From Balanoglossus misakiensis (Eukaryota > Hemichordata): a stretch of 64,000 bases of DNA. Of the stretch, positions 14,701 to 27,243 are shown piece by piece. Under the pieces are notes generated by a model, which saw nothing but the letters and a program-made list of their open reading frames with translations, was not told where the DNA came from and did no database searches. The stretch is from assembly GCA_040954595.2 (NCBI GenBank), contig CM082587.2:2480001-2544000 (forward strand), written 5' to 3'. Position 1 is the first letter of the stretch. Each line of letters starts with the position of its first letter. A program made the position numbers and the translations under genes.

Positions 14701-17700
14701 AGTATCAATAATTGCAACTTTCTCCAAGTGACAAGTCGAATTGATCGTACAGACTATCGCGTGAAAACACTAATCCGATTATTCTCATCCCACAAGGGTT
14801 ATTACGATCAATTGACTTGGTCCATCTCACGTTTACAACCAAATCTCGCGCATTTCCTGAAAAGTGCAAGCTTTGCTGTTTTTGAAATGAGACTTCGCTT
14901 TATGATAACCCCGGTTTCACGTCCCTTTTAGCTTTCACGTCCCTTTTAGCTTCGCCTACTTCTTAGGGAGCCTGTTGAGGTATTATTCTATGATGCATTT
15001 CGTGTGAATTATGTGCGGTATTTGATGTTTGGTGTCTGGGATCAGCGAGAAATCCGCTGCCGCGGTTATTTCGATTGTCTTCTGACCCCAGCGATGACCT
15101 CGGCGATGCAACACTAAGTAAATCAGGGCTACAATAAGTGTTAGCAGGCCTCGCCTGTGTCTGTTATTCCTATCAGGTAAATTGGTACCCATGGCCCTAG
15201 ATACATGTACTTTGATTTACTAGTATTCAAATGTTTACATGTGTGCCTCTTACACTTTGTATTTGTCGTCATCACAACATTGAAGGTACGCGTCCATTTT
15301 TATCATGTTTCTCTTAGCCAAAGCTGACGACAAAATGTTGCCTGTCGCGAACCGTGTTCCAGTGCATCGTCCAATGAGATGATGAGTAACTACATGTACA
15401 TATGCAAATTTCTCCGCAACAACTTATAGACTAATTTAAATATATTGTATTTTATCAAATGCCATTTGGAGTCAAGAAGACGCCTTCCCATGCAAAATCA
15501 CGTGAAATAGGCTGGAACTGTAAACACGAAAACTAATTTATCACAGCCAATTATTTTAATTTACGAAAATCATGATATATGCTATACGATGTCATTAATC
15601 ATCAACCAAGGCAGCGATATAATTAAAATGTTCCGACATATTGCACCGTCTTGCATACGTCACACAGCATAAATTTACCATTTTTTCATTATTGTATGAT
15701 GGTTCAAAATGTACATGTCATTGATGATTAGAAATTCCAGTCTGCGTTTGCAATTTGTGAACACAGTAAATCCGTTATAAATCAAGTGCCCGTATGTCTG
15801 TTTCGCATTGTTGTGAGAAAATGAAACTGTCTTTTTACTGTTTGATTATCAGATTTGATATAACTCCGCGCTAGCAGAGCGTTCATTGAGATCGGATTGT
15901 TCGGTGCAGCTGCCCTATTTGTGTGACTATGCATGGTATTATGTGCCACAAGTACTGCACGTCGCGGTGTTTGCCTTCGACTTGACAGAAGTAATGACAC
16001 ACGCCGCGTGTGGATTGGTGCAGCATCCGCACCAATTAGCGTCAATGTCAGCTGCACTCCGGTGGAATTGAGAGAGAAAAAAGGCCACACTCACACACAA
16101 AAAAGACGACGGTATAAATTATTCAACTTAGCAGTCTCCGATAAACAGCATCTCGTGGAGGTAATAAATATTTATCAGACGGGGACGGGACACTGACGGG
16201 GCAAGAAAACGATTTGTGACAAGATAAGCGCGCCGATTTAAACTGTCTAAACGAAGTCACTAAATCACTAGAAAAATGTCAAGCACTGTCTGGGGTGCAC
16301 GTCAGAATACGACCTCTAAAATGTAGCCTTTCTTCTCTCATGAACCCATCTTCCAATGCTAGTCCAGAAGTTGTTCGATGTGAACTTTTCTCTGTTCAAA
16401 GCTAAATAGCTGTGTACATACACCGGCCAATTTGAGTGAAGAGTGCAGACGTATTTCCCCCCTTTCCAGCTGTATACATACGCTCGCACTTTTTAGTCTC
16501 TGACGTGCAAAGCTAATCTAGGAGCTCTGAATACTGAGAGAGCTATCTCTTAACTCGATGACACATTTATCTTCGCTAAGGCGATAAACGACCATGTCTT
16601 CTTTTTTTTTATCTTCGGGGACCTAGTTCTCTGAGGTCGCCAGGGGTGACGGGCGCTCTTGGTGACACAACACAACCTCCATCAAGAGCAAGTATGAAAC
16701 GATTCTGTCAGGTTGTCAGTGCGGGCTGACAGATTAGCCGAACGCATGTGTGATATTTTTATCCGCATACGTGGTTGCACATCCCTCAGGAATGCATTCG
16801 GTTTTTAGAAGCGGTTAGTAAAAAGCCCGCTGGCGTTTTTCATCGATACATCAACGTCATACAAGTGCTGTGCAAACGCTTCGTATCAAGGGGGTAGAAT
16901 GTTATTGAGGCTATTACTCCCGAAAACAAAGAATCTACCGGTTCTTGCCATTGAAGATCTGGTATGTCCATCTATTTGATATCTTTGCAACCACATTGTA
17001 GTCGGTGATACCGCAAGAAACATCATGTCACTTTGTAGTTGTGCTAATTAATTACTAAATATTTCGAATATTCCAAACCCGAGTGGGCAGACTATCCGGC
17101 GATGTAAAACTTGGTTTCATCAATGGCGGCACATTTCAGCCGAGCTCAGTTGTCAGGAACGTTTTGGATCATTTCTCGGCTATTTCCGTTGCCAGCAACG
17201 ATGTAATGCGCTCTTGGCCTGTGGGGTGTGCCTCGGTTCCTGTGTTTCACAAACCCCGTTCCGTTCGTCACTGCGACCTCGGTGAGCGCTTCGGTGACGC
17301 GATAGCCACATTCAATTTTAGGAACGCGAAGATGATCGACAAACAACGGCTAAAAGAAATGGGTTAAGGTAGCAAGCGCCTCGAAAATGGATAATTGTAC
17401 CAAAAAGCCAAGATAACCACTGCAGTTATACATGTTATGTTTTATCAGGGTTTATAGACACCTGTTTAGCCGAACAGAATTTCCGTAATAGAAACTCAGA
17501 GAGAGGGAGAGAGAACATAGATAATAATTACAGCTAGAAGTGTTGACATTTGAATATTTCATAACATAATACAGGAACAAAAACAGGCGTAATATAATTT
17601 TTAAATAAAAACCTCGAGCAAAACCCAAAATCATTGAGAGTGCATTTCGGACAACAATTTCATTCGACAAGAACTTTCTTGGTACGACCGGTGGCACAGT

Positions 17701-20700
17701 AATCACACAGATAGTCTAATTTGCTGTCGGCGTTTTCACATATGAGATATTTAAGTTCTTTTTAGAATACCCAAATGCTTTGCAAAGTGCAAAAAGTACA
17801 CTGGGTTTTAAGCAAACTTCCGCGGAAATATCATGACTTTGATATCCAGGGAGAATGGTAAACACAGATAGTTCGTGCGTCCTTGAGATTTGTGTCGTTT
17901 CTTATGTTAAATTAAATTACGTCCGGCAGAGAATGGAAAGGTTTTCAAAGAATGTCGATTTTAACTGGAAAAAAACCCGGAGGTGTAGTCTGCTGAAATA
18001 CGAGCAGACGACACAGAGACAGCAGTGGAGTCTGTCTGGTCCGTGTCACAACTCTGATGCAGATTAACTTGAGAAAAGCAGTCGGTGTACGCTTATTTTG
18101 CCAAATAGACAGGAAGGATTTATGGAATAATCTTTACCTGAACTTGAGGCATGTTGACTATGTGATCCCACTGATTGATTTTAATAGTAGGCCGAAGGGG
18201 ATACAAAATGCTGGCGTACTTCACGGGTCACGTGGTTTAATCGGATTTAAACGTTATCCCACCGGATACCGTTGCTTACGGTAAATTTTAACGGTAAATG
18301 TATACAAAACTGTAATACAATATCAACCTGCGGCAACGACATGGTAAACAGTTTCTTGTGAATCCCACTTTTCAGGGAGTGTGTGTGTGTCTGACTGTAG
18401 GACTCTGCTCAGAATAACGAAGTGTCACAAACGATAAAATAGAAAGTTTCATTGTGGTTATACCCTACAACATCCTATGCATATCAATGCATAGATTTAT
18501 CACCATGCAGGATTGTATGATGACACTCAAAAAGTGTATTTCCCAATTGGTATACCGACTTCGGTAATTCTTCCGAAGATGGAAGTCCTTTCCCAAGAGG
18601 AGACTGCCCTCGCTGCCCCCAAAGTACTCCAGTTCGCGCCACTTGTACCTTAAGTAGCCGTCAGTCGAACGCACGTAGCCGCGAAACCACAGAGTTTTGA
18701 TTGGCACTGGGAGTCCGGGCGCCCAAAGTAATATGTAATCGACGGGCCGTACGCAAAACCGAAGCGAAAAGTGCGAACATGGAAGTCCCCTTGATAGGGT
18801 CGAGATTTACATCTCATCACTCAGTGTCAGGAAAATGGACTGGATGGATGTGTATGTGTATAAGCTGAAGCATATGCACTGCTGAAACAAAAAGTTAGCT
18901 GTCAGACCATGCTATCATTTTATCCACTTCTTCGTATTAAGTGATGAGAGTACACCTTAACAGCTGTGTGAATTGTGTAAACCGTTGGGAACAGTTGAAC
19001 GCAGAGCATTTCAACCAACTACTGTCGACGATGTTTCTGTTTTCCCCCAACTCCCAAGAAAGCCTGTGTTATCTAATAAGGGCAAAAGTCCTCACTTTGC
19101 TGTACTTTGAAAGCCCCCAGCCCGTACAACTCCCTTATTACAATCTTACAGGTGTTTTCATGCGCCCGTCGGATGCGTGATGTAAGAGGAAGTATGCTAC
19201 GATGCACCCTGTTGCAGTATGCCGGCGGCGTGGTGACGTCACGTTCGGTATGTCTCGCCATTTACGGGAAAATGGGCTGTTCAAACACAGACGGGCGAAT
19301 ACTTGGTAACCCAAGAAAGACATACGGTCACTCCTTCTGTACCACAGCTTCTGTATTACACTCAATCAAAAGTGCGCTCCGGTATTCTATGCGTGCTCTA
19401 TGGTTACCATGGAGAATGATGCGTGGAGTTTACTCGACAGCGTGGGCCTATCAAAATCCGCCGTTTAACTTACATCACCAGACTGCAGCGTTAAAACTAC
19501 ATGTATTTGTGATTTCAATCAATTACTTATGGGATGAAAAAAGTCTTGTCAGGTACACTGAATGCCAAACCATTCGTTCTGGCCTGTCAATCAAAGTGAG
19601 TGACGTCTGCAACCCGTCAGCCACGCTTTAACTCCCGGAAAATCCAGTCAGTTGTTTAAATGAAAGTTTACGCTTCGCATGAAACCGTAGCATTAGCAAA
19701 CACAGTCTTAATGAAAGCCCCTCGTGCGATAAAAATCACCCACACTCCATGAATAGCAACGGTTGTTGAAGGAGCTGGTCTTCTTGCTTTAAATGCTGAG
19801 AGGAGAAGGCGAGCGCGGGATGGGCTTTGAAAACTGTCATGAATTCCCAGCATGAGTAATTTTCATCGCAGTCCTTGCACCTTGCATGTAGACAAGGTTG
19901 TTTTGAAATATCGAGTTATCTTCAGACAAATTTTTCTAATGCCTGAAACCACTTATGTAATTACAGATATTCAACATGCAATAAATAACCGCGGCATTTC
20001 TGCAAGCAGCTTTAATTTGCGTCTGAATTCACTCTGTGTCTGCCGCGTAAATTCGACGGCTTTTCTGCTGAGGAGTACATCTGTAGATCAAGGTCCTCAC
20101 TAATTTTGCCGGCCTCGCTTGCAATAGTTAGATCGGAATATATCTGCCAGCCGCGCGGGTCAGATGGCGGTTACGCCGCCATCTTTGTCTGCCAGTCTGT
20201 GTGTCTCTTTACTGATTGTACGCAAACCACTGTTGTCTGCGGTACAAACGAAGGTATATCGATTCAAACCTGATACATAATATGGCCATAATTGAGTTTT
20301 ATTTTTCAATTCTGATCGCAATCTTCTACGTGTTGTGTAATCTATGGGCTATATCAATAAGAATTTAATGAATAGACGCCCTGTATACATTGCGCAGATG
20401 AATGCATTATTGATTGTACTTTTGTGCTTATTCCAATTTTTCACGAAGGAGGACTGTGTTAGCTATCTTTGTGAAACGGAAATATAGAGAAATGCTGAAA
20501 CAACCATAGAGTCGAGAGAACAGCGATCTTAGAGCACAGATTTTATATATATTCAGGGGGGGGGGGCAGATATGGGGTCGGGTGGAATGGGGGCACAACA
20601 TGACAGTTTTCATTGCTACCATTCTGTCAAGTGACATGCCTCAATTTCATTCTTGTTTCCGAAGGTGTAACTCAATGGCCGGCTGGAAACTATGCACTAC

Positions 20701-22932
20701 TCAGACCTCAGACTGGGTGCCCTGGTAAGTGAATTATGCAGACGCTAGAACGCTACAGTGAACATATTCATCGACCTCGCAGTCTGTATGAGCCTGTGTT
20801 TGCTTAGAAGTTCAAAGGAACAAAGAGATGCCTCGAATGTACACAGCAGCGTACTTTTTTTTTCTCTGTTGACATTTTAAACAAATATCGAGATATCACT
20901 CAAAAGCATAGCACAGTGCAGGCGTTGAGACTTACATCTGTCAGCTTACATGTAGACATGCAAAATTCATGAATGGGTGATATGATGCTTATAGCACTGT
21001 CAGATTTGTATGATTTTCCTTTATTCGATCAATGTAGTGTATTATAATATATATTCTTTACATGAATATTCATGCAGTAATATTATTTCTTTATGGCCCA
21101 TTTGTTCTGCTTCAGGTCCGTCAGAAATGTGGCAGACGACATCAATTTATCTAAACCTAACGGCTTCGATGAAAGACACGGACAATGTTTTTTCTGTTGG
21201 AAGTGAAACGCACTTATCGTTTGAATATCACACTAATTACCTCCGAATAGACGTTTGTAGTAAAATTTTGGACAATTTTTATACGGGCTATAATTGGGGG
21301 AGGTCAACAAACTGGCCCGCGGGAAGATATTGTGTTTTGAATGCCGAGGAATCAGACGATATGGAAATGGCGCCAATCGGTGATCTTGAGGGGTCAAAAA
21401 ACATCAGCAGGTACACCGCATTGCCTACTGCGCATGGGCGTCGATGCCCGGACGGCTTTCAGCAAGGTAGGCCTCCATTTTGTTGATCACGTTGCCGTGA
21501 CTTGAAAACGGCAATTACAACCAAATCATTATTAGTATTCTTATATTATTATTCTTCTCAGCATCAGCAAGAGTATCATCTTTAATGTGTCCCTTATATT
21601 TTAATTTAATCGATCGTATTTGTTAAATGTATACATCAGTTTGGGTTATCGTTCATCCTACACGTTTTACAGGATCGTCGCCATGGCCATTTCAGCTCTC
21701 GTCATATGGGCATGTGGACGACGTGACGGGGTCTTTTTCCTGTTGCCGAGATACCGGAATGTACGATGGGACCATCACACTTCCCACTCGGAATCCATTT
21801 TATTTGCTTCGACGAGGGAGTGACTGCCAAGAGGTGAAAGGAATGTCTGCGTCGACTGAATTCTTAGAGTGGAGGGAGCAGACGACAAAAAGTGGCGAAA
21901 TGAGCGACCTTCACCCTGCCAACGTAGAGGGCGGACAGGAATATTTTTGCTACTACACGCCGATATTCCCCATTCCAAAAGGTAACACATTTTGATCACC
22001 ACTGTAAGAATTCCACCCGATTTAGTGACGACCGCATAAAATTTGAAGTAATGAAAATTTCGTGTCGTCTCTGGCGTCATTGTGAATTAACGATGTTGAC
22101 CGTGGCGTCAGACTTTAATCAGTGTCTGTTCTTTAACGTTGATCAGAAACTCATGTCCACCATTTTTGATCTACTGTGTACTTTGGCCAAGAAGATTACA
22201 TATCTTTGTTATTTTTAACCCGTCTTGTACTCTTTATTTAGAACTTGAAGTCAGCTACACCATCCAACTGGGCGCCGCCAGTCGTAACATAAGCGTCAAC
22301 AAAACGTCTGGCGTATCTCAAGGTATGGTCTCTTCAGTTAGTTTTGTACAAGATCTTCCGACTGTCACGTGCTTTACACACGACTTCCGTTTTGGCCGTG
22401 AGTGCATGTCGCTGATTTTGACGCCATTTTGTTTCCTGTTTCAGATCTGCCGCCGCCGCCAGACTTCACCAAAATCAAAATAGCCGTCGGCGTCGTTGTC
22501 CTGGGAACGCCAAGTGTAACACTGCTCGTTCTCTGTATTTGCCGAGCCAGAAATATACACGTCAAAAGAAAAATGCTGCGACGAGACAGTTACAGGTGAG
22601 AGGGGGAACATTTCCAGAGAAATGTGTTTTGTTTCCATCTAACGATATCTAGGCTTCGTGATCCATTTGAATGACACTTTCGTTTTCCCGACAGGATGAC
22701 GTCATTCACCTATCAATCGTCCTTCACAACGAGGCGATATTCAAATTCGTCGCCGCCATCTTCTGACGCCGTCGATAAACCGCAGAAAGAATACACTTAT
22801 AAAGTAAGTGGGCTAGTATTTCTTTCGCCTGCATTAATGGTCACAATTTGAGAGGTCATGGAAAACTTGAACTGGACAGTGTGAATGAATTTCTTTAAGA
22901 TCACCCTATACGAACTTATCACGCTATCTTAA
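11723..22932 (+). CDS. ApeC-domain type I membrane protein (putative microbe-binding receptor)
   Basis: Proposed exons: 11723-11783, 20665-20724, 21116-21466, 21673-21981, 22242-22322, 22445-22595, 22695-22803 and a tentative last exon 22900-22932, giving about 384 aa. Exon 1 encodes a hydrophobic signal peptide (MEYDNFLLLGIISVLWSLVS). Exons 2-4 form an ApeC domain. Its hallmarks are WPAGNYALLRPQTGCP, WPAGRYCVL, CPDGF, a CCR followed by TITLPTRNPFYLL, CQEVKGM and a closing YFCYY. A short stalk with two possible N-glycosylation sites follows, then a helix starting IKIAVGVVVLGTPSV and a basic Ser/Tyr-rich tail with KEYTYK. Introns 1-5 are phase 1, the sixth is phase 2 and the seventh phase 0. 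ApeC is known from apextrin-like proteins of cnidarians, echinoderms and amphioxus, some of which bind bacterial peptidoglycan; membrane anchoring is inferred here. Weakest points are the 8.9-kb first intron and the last exon. The TM/tail module is shared with the genes at 29470 and 36431. Confidence 0.8.
11784..20664 (+). other. Long first intron of the ApeC gene, nothing else recognised
   Basis: This 8.9-kb stretch lies between the proposed signal-peptide exon and the first ApeC exon. No exon with family features was seen in it. It holds a C run near 11899-11911 and a perfect 18-bp duplication at 14915-14950. If the exon at 11723 belongs to another gene, the true first exon of the ApeC gene may lie inside this interval. 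Confidence 0.4.
14915..14950. repeat. Perfect 18-bp tandem duplication
   Basis: The unit TTTCACGTCCCTTTTAGC occurs twice with no spacer (14915-14932 and 14933-14950). It is a simple recent duplication in non-coding DNA. Confidence 0.9.
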
Positions 22933-24174
22933 ACCTGACCTATATTCTCATTATCGATTTCTTGGTGCATCCAGTTTCAGAACCACAGACTTGGAGTCAG
23001 GAATTCAGCTTTGCGGTGCGAAGTATAGAGAATAGTTCTGAATAGCGTCGACAAGGTCGCCCTCTAGGCAGACAGGAGACAACGTGCCTGTGGAGTGTAC
23101 TTTATACAGTTCACGATTAGTGTGGACAATTTATGTTCTTGGTCGTGACGATGATGGACAGTTCATTGGTCAATACAAGATTGGATTGACCTTCGGTGAA
23201 ATATTTTGCTTTGTAAAAAGGTACTCTTATTCATTCTGCATATGACATTGAACATCACCAAGTTTACTGTCTGAGCGCCGGGGAACACAGTTTAATTGAC
23301 ATTCTCATCAAATGCAATATTATGACGTCATTCTCCCGGGTTGAATACGACACTCCTGATTGGCCAAATCCGTTTGGAATGAGGATAGTGAGCAGTCTGG
23401 GCGTGGCTCCGGCTCCGTACTGCGCCCTCTATCTATTGATTCTTCTTTTGCTTGAAAAAGTAACATGAACGATGTACAAAAAACTCTACGAGAAATAACC
23501 ATGGGACCACAGTTACCGGTTTTGAAACTGTTTTAAAGCTTTGAACATAAGATTTATTTATAGCCAAGAAGAAGTATTAGTTCGTCGACACAGAATTTTG
23601 TAGTAGGAAAATAGGCCTAATTTTCTACATTAAAGTTTTTTATTATGTATGTCGCAGATCAAAGCATGATCAGGCTACAGTGAACCCGGCTCTGAAAATA
23701 CGGAGCAGTTATTGTCTCTACCCCTTTCCTGCTTTATTGCTTGATAAAATTTCAAAGAGTATATAGGATTGTCAAAGTCAGTTTGTGAAGAACTTATCGT
23801 ACTCTTAGAAGAATTATTTCCAGAAATTTTTGCATATTCTCCATCATTATGGTTATATTAAGGTGTACGTGCAGTTTCACAATTTTTCTATATGGGGCAT
23901 ACATGTTAAAGCCTGAACTGATAAAAAACCCGCAGTATGCTAACCTTTTACACCCTATAATGTTGTGTTAGTGAACACCTTAATCAAAATGCATACTTTT
24001 CGGATCGTTCTGTGTTTCTAAGTGAAAAAGAAAAAGAAAAAAATGGACATTGTAGTTATTACAAATTACAGAATGAGAGTTATGGCGAAATAATAATCAT
24101 ACCAGTTCCAAATAAAGACACCAAGCTAATTTTGGCGCTGTTTTCATGCCATGACATGAGTCCACGCATCGTTA
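22933..24174. other. Intergenic between ApeC gene and SLC16 gene
   Basis: No coding exon is supported. The interval should hold the 3' UTR of the ApeC gene and, toward its end, distal promoter DNA of the SLC16 gene. A frame at 23041-23219 could extend the ApeC tail through another acceptor, but it has no family match. Confidence 0.4.
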
Positions 24175-24188
24175 GTTACCGTAGCAAC
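24175..24188 (+). promoter_or_regulatory. Perfect RFX X-box match
   Basis: GTTACCGTAGCAAC fits the X-box consensus GTNRCC-NN-RGYAAC at every defined position. It lies 748 bp upstream of the SLC16 start codon. RFX factors use this motif in ciliary and some immune promoters. Function here is inferred from the motif alone. Confidence 0.5.
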
Positions 24189-24462
24189 GGGTTGTATGCA
24201 AGCAGGCTGAAATACTCTAGCGCCCCCAACGTTACGGAAGACAGACTTCAACTTTGACCTGGCAGAAATGTAAATTGACCTCCACAGACGCAGAGTTGGT
24301 TAACACAGCTGAAACATATGAAACAACTGCTGTCGGTATCGTCGAATTGATACAGATTAACCGACCCATTTTAATACCAAGATTTTACGGAGACGAGAAC
24401 GTTCACATCCCCCTGCTCTCGTTTAGCGACGTGCGCATGGTCCGTGGCAGCGGCCGTGTTGG

Positions 24463-24486
24463 GTCAGCTGATTGTCAGCTGACTCA
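24463..24486 (+). promoter_or_regulatory. Repeated GTCAGCTGA with AP-1/MARE-like core
   Basis: GTCAGCTGA occurs at 24463-24471 and again at 24474-24482. The second copy runs into TGACTCA (24480-24486), a perfect AP-1 core within GCTGACTCAG, which is the heart of a Maf/Nrf-type element. The site may lie in the promoter or first non-coding exon of the SLC16 gene. Confidence 0.4.
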
Positions 24487-24935
24487 GTCACCTGCTTCTT
24501 ACCGTATAATACTGAATGGGTGTTCTTCACGAGTGGCCGTGCCGTGAAGACGGTTTTATTGGTTTCCGTTCCCTGTTTAATCGTGATGACTCACAGGTAG
24601 GTTTCATAAATGCATAATTCGCCTTTGTGATATGTTTATAAAGTTTGTTATTCTTTTTCTTGCGCACCGTGTGTGTGTACGTGTGGCTGCAAGGACGTTC
24701 CACTGTGTTGGAAGTCTATTGTAGGCCTATCCGTTCCATAACGTACATTTGTAATACACACAGCTGAAATACCGGGTATAAGTAGGGTTTACACACATCT
24801 GAAAAATATATATGTGAGCTGCATATACGCGAAATATTTGTTAGTGTGCCAAGAAAAACTTAACCATATAAATGACCTGCAACTTAACCTTCCTCGTTCG
24901 TTTTTAATTCAGGAGTAAAACACTGAACCTTGACC

Positions 24936-27019
24936 ATGACTCGACACAAATCCACATCGGCAACTCAGCGAATATACCAAGATCCTCCCGATGGTGGTTG
25001 GGGCTGGATGGTGGTCATTGCGGGACTCGTAGTCTTGTTTATCGTCAGGGGAATTCAAAATTCCGTAGGAATTTTCTTCCCAGTTCTACTCAACTACTTT
25101 GGTGAGGGCGCTGGTGCGACTGCCTGGATGGCGACTTGTGTGACGGCGATGAGTTTACTATCTGGTAGGGTGAAATGTTGATTCTCGCTGTTACAAGTTA
25201 TATCTCCCCCTAACACCGTCCGAGTTGTAGCAAAAAACTTACACTTTCACACCAAAAGACAATCAACTCAAACACGCAAGTAATAGTGTTTCTAGTGTAA
25301 TATCAGCTTCAGATAACCTTACGCACTCACGAAACTTCAATTATGTCAACAGGTCCTTTTGCAGCGGCCCTGAGTAAACGTTTCAGTCACCGTACAGTTG
25401 TGATATCAGGTGGACTGCTCGCTGCTGCTTCCTTGTCAATCACATATTTCGCTCCAAATGTCATGTTCATCTCCGTGACCTACGGTGTATTTACAGGTAA
25501 TATAAATATTCTGTCTTCAGTCTGCAATGAAACATAGCTTCATTCCTAAAAGTTTCAAGCTTCGTGTTACAAGAACCACAGTGTATTTCTTTTCCAAATA
25601 TCAACTGTTTCTCCAGGCGAATATTTTCATTACGTAGTGATATGTTTTCTTTCGTCATGTCAGGCGTTGCTTTCGGTCTGTCGCGCATTCCGACTGTGGC
25701 CATGGCGGGGCGCTATTTCAAGAAACGCCATGCAATCGCCAGTGGATGTACCGTGATCGGTTCAGGCAGTGGATCTTTCCTGATGCCGCCGCTTGCTGGC
25801 TACCTCATCGACCATTACGGCTGGCGTGGAAGTTTCCTGGTGATAGGCGGTATAGCCTCCCACATTTGCGTCGCCGGCGCACTGTTGCGACCTATCTATA
25901 TAAAAGGCGATATCGAGGATGACGATTTAATGGACTCCAAAGAAAGTGTCGAAAAGGTCGTTCACCAAGGAAAACCAGATGGGTCTGTAGTCTCACCTCG
26001 CCAGAAATGCATGCGGTGCTCCAAGTGTCTCTCAGGGATTGTCTCATATTTCGATCTGAGTCTCTTCAAGAATAGTATGTACGTCATTATGCTGACTGCT
26101 TATCTTTTCTTCGGCTTTGGAATGAACATCCAGCTTGTTCACATAGTCAACAGAGCCCTAATCGTAGGCGTTTCCAGCACCCAGGCTCCGCTCATCATCT
26201 CAGCGTTTGGGGTCTGTCTCATGACGGCTGGTCTCCTTCAGGGATTTGTCGTCGATCTGCTCCATCTCTCCAAGTGTCGATGCATCGGGGTCGTCATAGT
26301 GGGGCACGGCCTGAGCGGCATAGCCTTAGCATTTACATATAACTACATAGCCATGTGCGTACTCATGGCGGCGATGGGGCTGTGCAGGGGCGTCTTCGCT
26401 GGCCTAAACTCAGTGACAATGCGCATCATCGCCGGAGATGCGAAATTTACGGGGGCCTACGGGATGTCCACCGCTTTTATTGGTGCGGGACAGCTGATTG
26501 GTCCCGTTGTTGCAGGTGAGTGCACCTGTGCGTAGGCTGTCGTGAGTGGCACTTTGACGATAAACTGTGTAAAAAGTACACGACACATGAAGAACCCGCG
26601 ATTCTGGTATTCGAAAAATGAAGTTATATATAAGATATAGGTAGTCTTATGTCCTGTTCAACAAATTTGATATCTATGACACCATCGCTGTGTTTTTTTC
26701 TCCAATGCTAGGGTACATGTACGATTACACCCAGGATTACACATATCCGTTCCTCATGGGAGGAACAAGTGTCCTTGCTGGCGGAGTTCTCGTGCTTGTT
26801 GGTAATTTTGTGCGTGAAAGATCAAGATCCAAGGCGAAACAGCGCCATGAGCGTGAAGACTCGCCAGATCTAGAAGAATCGAACGGCGACCGACAGATGG
26901 CGAGAGGAGAATGTCTAAGGACACGAGACGCCTCAGATGTCGAGCTGATTCTTCTACCACGCCGCAGCAGACATAAAGACCATGACTGTGTCTCCTCTGA
27001 ACAACAGTCAACAGTGTAA
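24936..27019 (+). CDS. SLC16-family monocarboxylate-transporter-like protein
   Basis: Four coding exons, 24936-25164, 25353-25496, 25664-26515 and 26712-27019, join through phase-1 introns into 510 aa, a normal length for SLC16. The start is the ATG at 24936, shortly after an acceptor (24911-24912), so a 5' non-coding exon is likely; a possible donor for it lies at about 24598. Residues 19-24 are DGGWGW, the SLC16 signature just before TM1. Exon 3 begins GVAFGLSRIPTVAMAGRYF and continues KKRHAIASG, the second conserved MFS block around TM4-5, then a charged loop between TM6 and TM7. The last exon gives the final helix and a hydrophilic, Arg/Ser-rich C-terminus. SLC16 proteins are plasma-membrane carriers of monocarboxylates, thyroid hormone, aromatic amino acids or creatine; the substrate cannot be told from sequence. 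The form resembles the MCT9/12/13/14 group more than lactate carriers, but that is a guess. Confidence 0.93.
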
Positions 27020-27237
27020 TACATGTCAATTGGCAACCGTCCTTTCCTGTGCTTAACACAAGCACAATTTATCAGACAGGAGAAGATATCATATTCATGG
27101 ATGATGTTCTCTATACATTTAACACGTGCCATGAATATGCAGATATGGTAGCTCGTTCAGCGAAAATTAGTAATCCATGCTGTTACGCAGATTTAAAGGT
27201 TTGACTTTAAACATAGTTTAATGTTTTTAGAGATTTT

Positions 27238-27243
27238 AATAAA
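27238..27243 (+). terminator. Polyadenylation signal of the SLC16 gene
   Basis: AATAAA lies about 220 bp after the SLC16 stop codon, a reasonable 3' UTR length. Confidence 0.55.

Noticed and set aside
19107-19631. 174-codon open frame on the plus strand
   Set aside because: No domain, unusual composition, no neighbouring exons; lies in the long intron of the ApeC gene.
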